From: Rothia aerolata
GTDB lineage: Bacteria > Actinomycetota > Actinomycetes > Actinomycetales > Micrococcaceae
Reading direction: 5' to 3'
Assembly: GCF_014635585.1 (NCBI RefSeq)
Contig: NZ_BMDC01000003.1
Span: 124,001 to 188,000, forward strand
Length of the DNA: 64,000 nt
Shown here: one piece after another, positions 61,449-64,000 of the stretch
How the letters are laid out: each line of letters starts with the position of its first letter
Position numbering within the stretch: the first letter of the stretch is position 1
Position numbers and translations under genes: made by a program
Notes under the pieces: generated by a model
Told to the model about the DNA's origin: nothing
What the model saw: only the letters and a program-made list of their open reading frames with translations
The model's database searches: none

Positions 61449-63580
61449 GCCAGACACCGGTACTTTCCGTCAAAGATCTCAACGTTTCTTTCAACACCGA
61501 AAACGGTGTGGTTCATGCGGTGCGCGGTATTGACTTTGACCTGCACGAGGGTAAGACCCTGGGTATCGTGGGTGAGTCGGGCTCGGGCAAATCCGTGGCT
61601 TCAATGGCAATCATGGGCCTGCACCCCACCACCGCAGAGATTACCGGCTCGATTAAGTACAAGGGTACCGAGCTGCTGGGCTTATCTGACAAAGAGATGG
61701 GCCGTTACCGGGGCAATGAGATTGCTATGGTTTTCCAGGATCCGCTGAGCTCTCTGACTCCGGTTTTTACCATCGGCGATCAAATTGCCGAGGTGCTGAA
61801 AATCCACAATAGGGGTATGAGTAAGCAGGCGATTCGCGACCGCTCGGTGGAGCTCATGCGCCTGGTGGGTATTCCAGACCCCGCCAACCGTCTGCGCTCT
61901 TTTCCCCACGAGTTCTCCGGCGGTATGCGTCAGCGCGTGATGATTGCTATGGCAATTGCCAATAATCCCCGCGTGCTGATCGCCGACGAACCCACCACGG
62001 CCCTTGACGTCACTATCCAGGCTTAGGTGCTGGAGGTCATGGAGAAGGCCCAGGATGAGACCGGCGCTGCCATCATCATGATTACCCACGATCTCGGCGT
62101 GGTGGCGGGTATGGCAGATGACATCATGGTGATGTATGCCGGCAAGCCCGTAGAAAAAGCCCGCGCCGCGGATCTCTACGCGCACCCGGCCCACCCCTAC
62201 ACGATTGGCCTGCTCGGCGCCGTCCCGCGCGTAGACCGCAAAGATAAGGTCTCGCTGGTGCCCATCGAGGGTACCCCGCCCAACCTGCTCAACGAGGTCA
62301 AGGGTTGCTCCTTCCGCGACCGCTGCCCGGTGGCGAAGTCCGGTGGGGTCTGTTGTAAGGACGACGCCGCTGAGCCGGAGTTGCGCCTCATCGCGGGTGC
62401 CGGTGAGGAGCACTATGCTGCCGCAGATATTGCCGAGCAGCTGGTGGAGACCCGCCCTGAAGACCTCTACCCGGTGCCCGAGGTTCCCGAGTCTAAGTAC
62501 TCGGCGCTGGAACGCGCCGAGCGCAAGCCGGTGATTGAGGTGAAGAACCTCAAGAAGCACTTCCCGCTGATGAAGGGCGCCCTGGTCAAGCGCCGGGTGG
62601 GCACCGTCAAGGCGGTCAACGGCGTGAGCTTCGATATCCGCGAGGGGGAGTGCTTCTCTATCGTGGGCGAATCTGGCTGCGGTAAGACCACCACCCTGCT
62701 GGAAATCATGGAGTTCTCCAAGGAGACCGAGGGAGAAATCGTCGTCAACGGTATCTCCACTGCCGACGGTGTTTCTTCCTCAGAACTGACCAAGCTGCGC
62801 AAGAACCAGCAGATGGTCTTCCAGGATCCCACCGGCGCCCTTGACCCCCGCTTCACCGTCTTTGAGGTGCTGGCGGAACCCCTGCAAAACCAGGGCTGGA
62901 AGAGGGCGGACATCAAGAAGCGGGTGCTTGAACTCATGCGCATTGTGGGTCTGCAACCCGACCACGTGAACCGCTTCCCCAACCAGTTCTCCGGCGGTCA
63001 GCGCCAGCGTATCGGTATTGCCCGCGCCCTGGCGGTCAACCCCAAGCTGGTGGCGCTTGACGAACCGGTTTCGGCTCTCGACGTGTCGGTGCAGGCGGGC
63101 GTGATTAACCTGCTGGAAAAACTGCGGGCCGACCTGGGACTGAGCTACCTGATGGTTGCCCACGACCTTGCGGTGGTACGCCACGCCTCAGACCGGGTGG
63201 CGGTGATGTACCTGGGCCGCGTGGTGGAAATCGGCCATGTGGATGAGGTCTTTGACCGCCCGATTCACCCCTACACCAGGGCGCTACTTTCAGCGATTCC
63301 GGTGCCCGACCCGCAGGTGGAGGCAAACCGCGAGCGCATTATTCTTGAGGGCGACCTGCCGACCCCGCTCAATGCCCCCGAGGGCTGCCCCTTCAGCAAC
63401 CGCTGCCCCATCTTCAAGCTGCTGCCGGAGGAGAAGCAGCAGGTCTGCACCTCTGCCATGCCGCCGGTTACCGAGGTGGACGCCGCCGACCACGGTTACG
63501 CCTGCTACTTCCCCGAAGAGGAAATCGAGGTGACCGAGCACGGGGAGCAGCATGCGGCGTCAGGTTCGGTGGCTGTGTAG
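61445..63580 (+). pseudogene. Fused OppD-OppF ATPase gene interrupted by an amber codon
   Basis: A 712-codon gene (GTG start) for two ABC ATPases in one chain. The OppD half has Walker A 'GESGSGKS' (43-50), signature 'FSGGMRQRV' and Walker B 'VLIADEPTTALD'. Codon 194 is TAG in 'TTALDVTIQA-stop-VLEVMEKA'; homologues have Gln here, so one C-to-T change (CAG to TAG) explains it. After the stop come the H-loop 'ITHDLGVV', oligo_HPY region 'GCSFRDRCP', and the OppF half (Walker A 408-415 'GESGCGKT', 'FSGGQRQRI', 'LVALDEPVSALD', 'VAHDLAVV'). The first product would lack the H-loop. The second half could restart at the adjacent GTG (62027). Sequencing error and suppression are alternatives. Confidence 0.9.
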
Positions 63581-63604
63581 AGGATTTATTGAAAAGGATT
63601 GCTT

Positions 63605-63690
63605 TCAGTCTGAGGGGCGGCCAACCTCCCTTAAACGCCAGCCCCGATGCCAGTTGGCCGCCCCTTCAGACTGTCGCTTTATGCCTTTAA
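63605..63690 (-). repeat. Large repeat family E, copy 2 (inverted)
   Basis: The reverse complement holds the same blocks as copy 1 in the same order without the 55 bp middle, and forms a long hairpin: GAGGGGCGGCCAACCTCCC with GCCAGTTGGCCGCCCCTTC. It follows the Opp ATPase gene. Confidence 0.78.
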
Positions 63691-63821
63691 ATAAATACCT
63701 ATGATGCAAAAATATGACGTGTCTAACTTGTCATACGCGCTTTCTTGAGATTAGATATAAACACTGAAAATGAGATATAGGTTACACCTATATAAAAATG
63801 TTATTTTGAACGGAGTTTTCT

Positions 63822-64000
63822 ATGTCGAAGAACTTTCTTTTGACCCGCCGTAGTCTTTTCACTGGCTCCGCTGTGCTGGGTGGTCTTGGGCTGCTGACCG
63901 CCTGCGGTGGTGGTAATGAGGCCGGCGGGGCGTCTAATGCTGAATCTGCATCTGCACTGGGCGTGGGTGAGGATATTGCTTCGCTCATTAGCGTGAATCC
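63822..64000 (+). CDS. Start of a binding lipoprotein, probably OppA-like, cut by window end
   Basis: 59 residues visible: 'TRRSLFTGSAVLGGLGLLTACGGG' is a signal with twin Arg and lipobox Cys27, then a Gly/Ala/Ser/Glu spacer. GGAG lies 6-7 nt before the ATG. Position after oppBCDF suggests the oligopeptide-binding protein of that system, but the diagnostic region lies beyond the window. Confidence 0.7.
   Translation, partial: MSKNFLLTRRSLFTGSAVLGGLGLLTACGGGNEAGGASNAESASALGVGEDIASLISVN

Overview
The window looks like chromosomal DNA of a Gram-positive actinobacterium of the family Micrococcaceae, most likely Rothia or a close relative. This rests on the GC-rich coding with GTG/TTG starts, a LysX (MprF-LysRS fusion), a SAM-IV riboswitch, Tat/lipobox exported proteins and the hutUIGH arrangement; it is inference, since no rRNA gene is present. 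Most of the window is ordinary metabolism. One segment (about 7.5-12.7 kb) is clearly AT-richer and IS-bounded.

Layout. 0-0.7 kb: 3' end of a DUF4143 ATPase. 0.7-5.3 kb: trehalose operon on the minus strand (treR, phosphotrehalase, PTS EIIABC) behind a palindromic operator. 5.3-6.5 kb: MetE-like methyltransferase. 6.7-12.7 kb: a lipoprotein ending in an intact IS5-type element, then a three-gene cargo (a DUF1906 plus lysozyme-like protein, a small membrane protein, an M15-like protein lacking its metal ligands), then the remnant of a second related IS that abuts a decapitated amino-acid permease. 14-20 kb: ilvD, a truncated DUF2867 gene, three tandem monooxygenase-like genes, and an AAA ATPase/RNase H-fold pair. 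20-28 kb: sulfur and amino-acid supply (transsulfuration enzyme plus cystine-type ABC importer, sodium:alanine symporter, metY behind a Cys-codon leader peptide, CoA-binding protein, CPBP protease). 28.7-35.1 kb: histidine degradation, hutC divergent from hutUIGH, with an operator on the promoter -10. 35.1-36.3 kb: a gene-free block of palindromic repeats and a structured-RNA candidate. 36.3-50 kb: TRIC channel, HAAS-like/PadR operon, secreted-type esterase, lysX, PAP2 phosphatase, a small unlisted peptide gene, a GlgC-family enzyme, acs. 50-55 kb: sulfonate-type ABC importer ssuBAC under a SAM-I riboswitch, divergent from a flavin monooxygenase under a SAM-IV riboswitch. 55-64 kb: lipoprotein, cardiolipin synthase, TetR, a 2-hydroxyacid dehydrogenase, and an oligopeptide ABC operon whose fused ATPase gene has an amber codon, then the start of its likely binding protein.

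How it fits together. Sulfur nutrition recurs: SAM controls both arms of the sulfonate/alkyl-sulfur locus, a Cys-reading leader precedes metY, and cystine import is co-transcribed with a transsulfuration enzyme. Intergenic spaces carry at least five families of long palindromes that recur through the window and often sit at gene ends.

Points most worth a second look: the back-to-back SAM-I/SAM-IV riboswitches, the amber codon in the fused Opp ATPase, the IS-bounded cell-wall-related cargo, the AAA/RNase H pair, the Cys leader peptide, the 36-residue peptide gene, and the C-rich-loop RNA near 35.8 kb.
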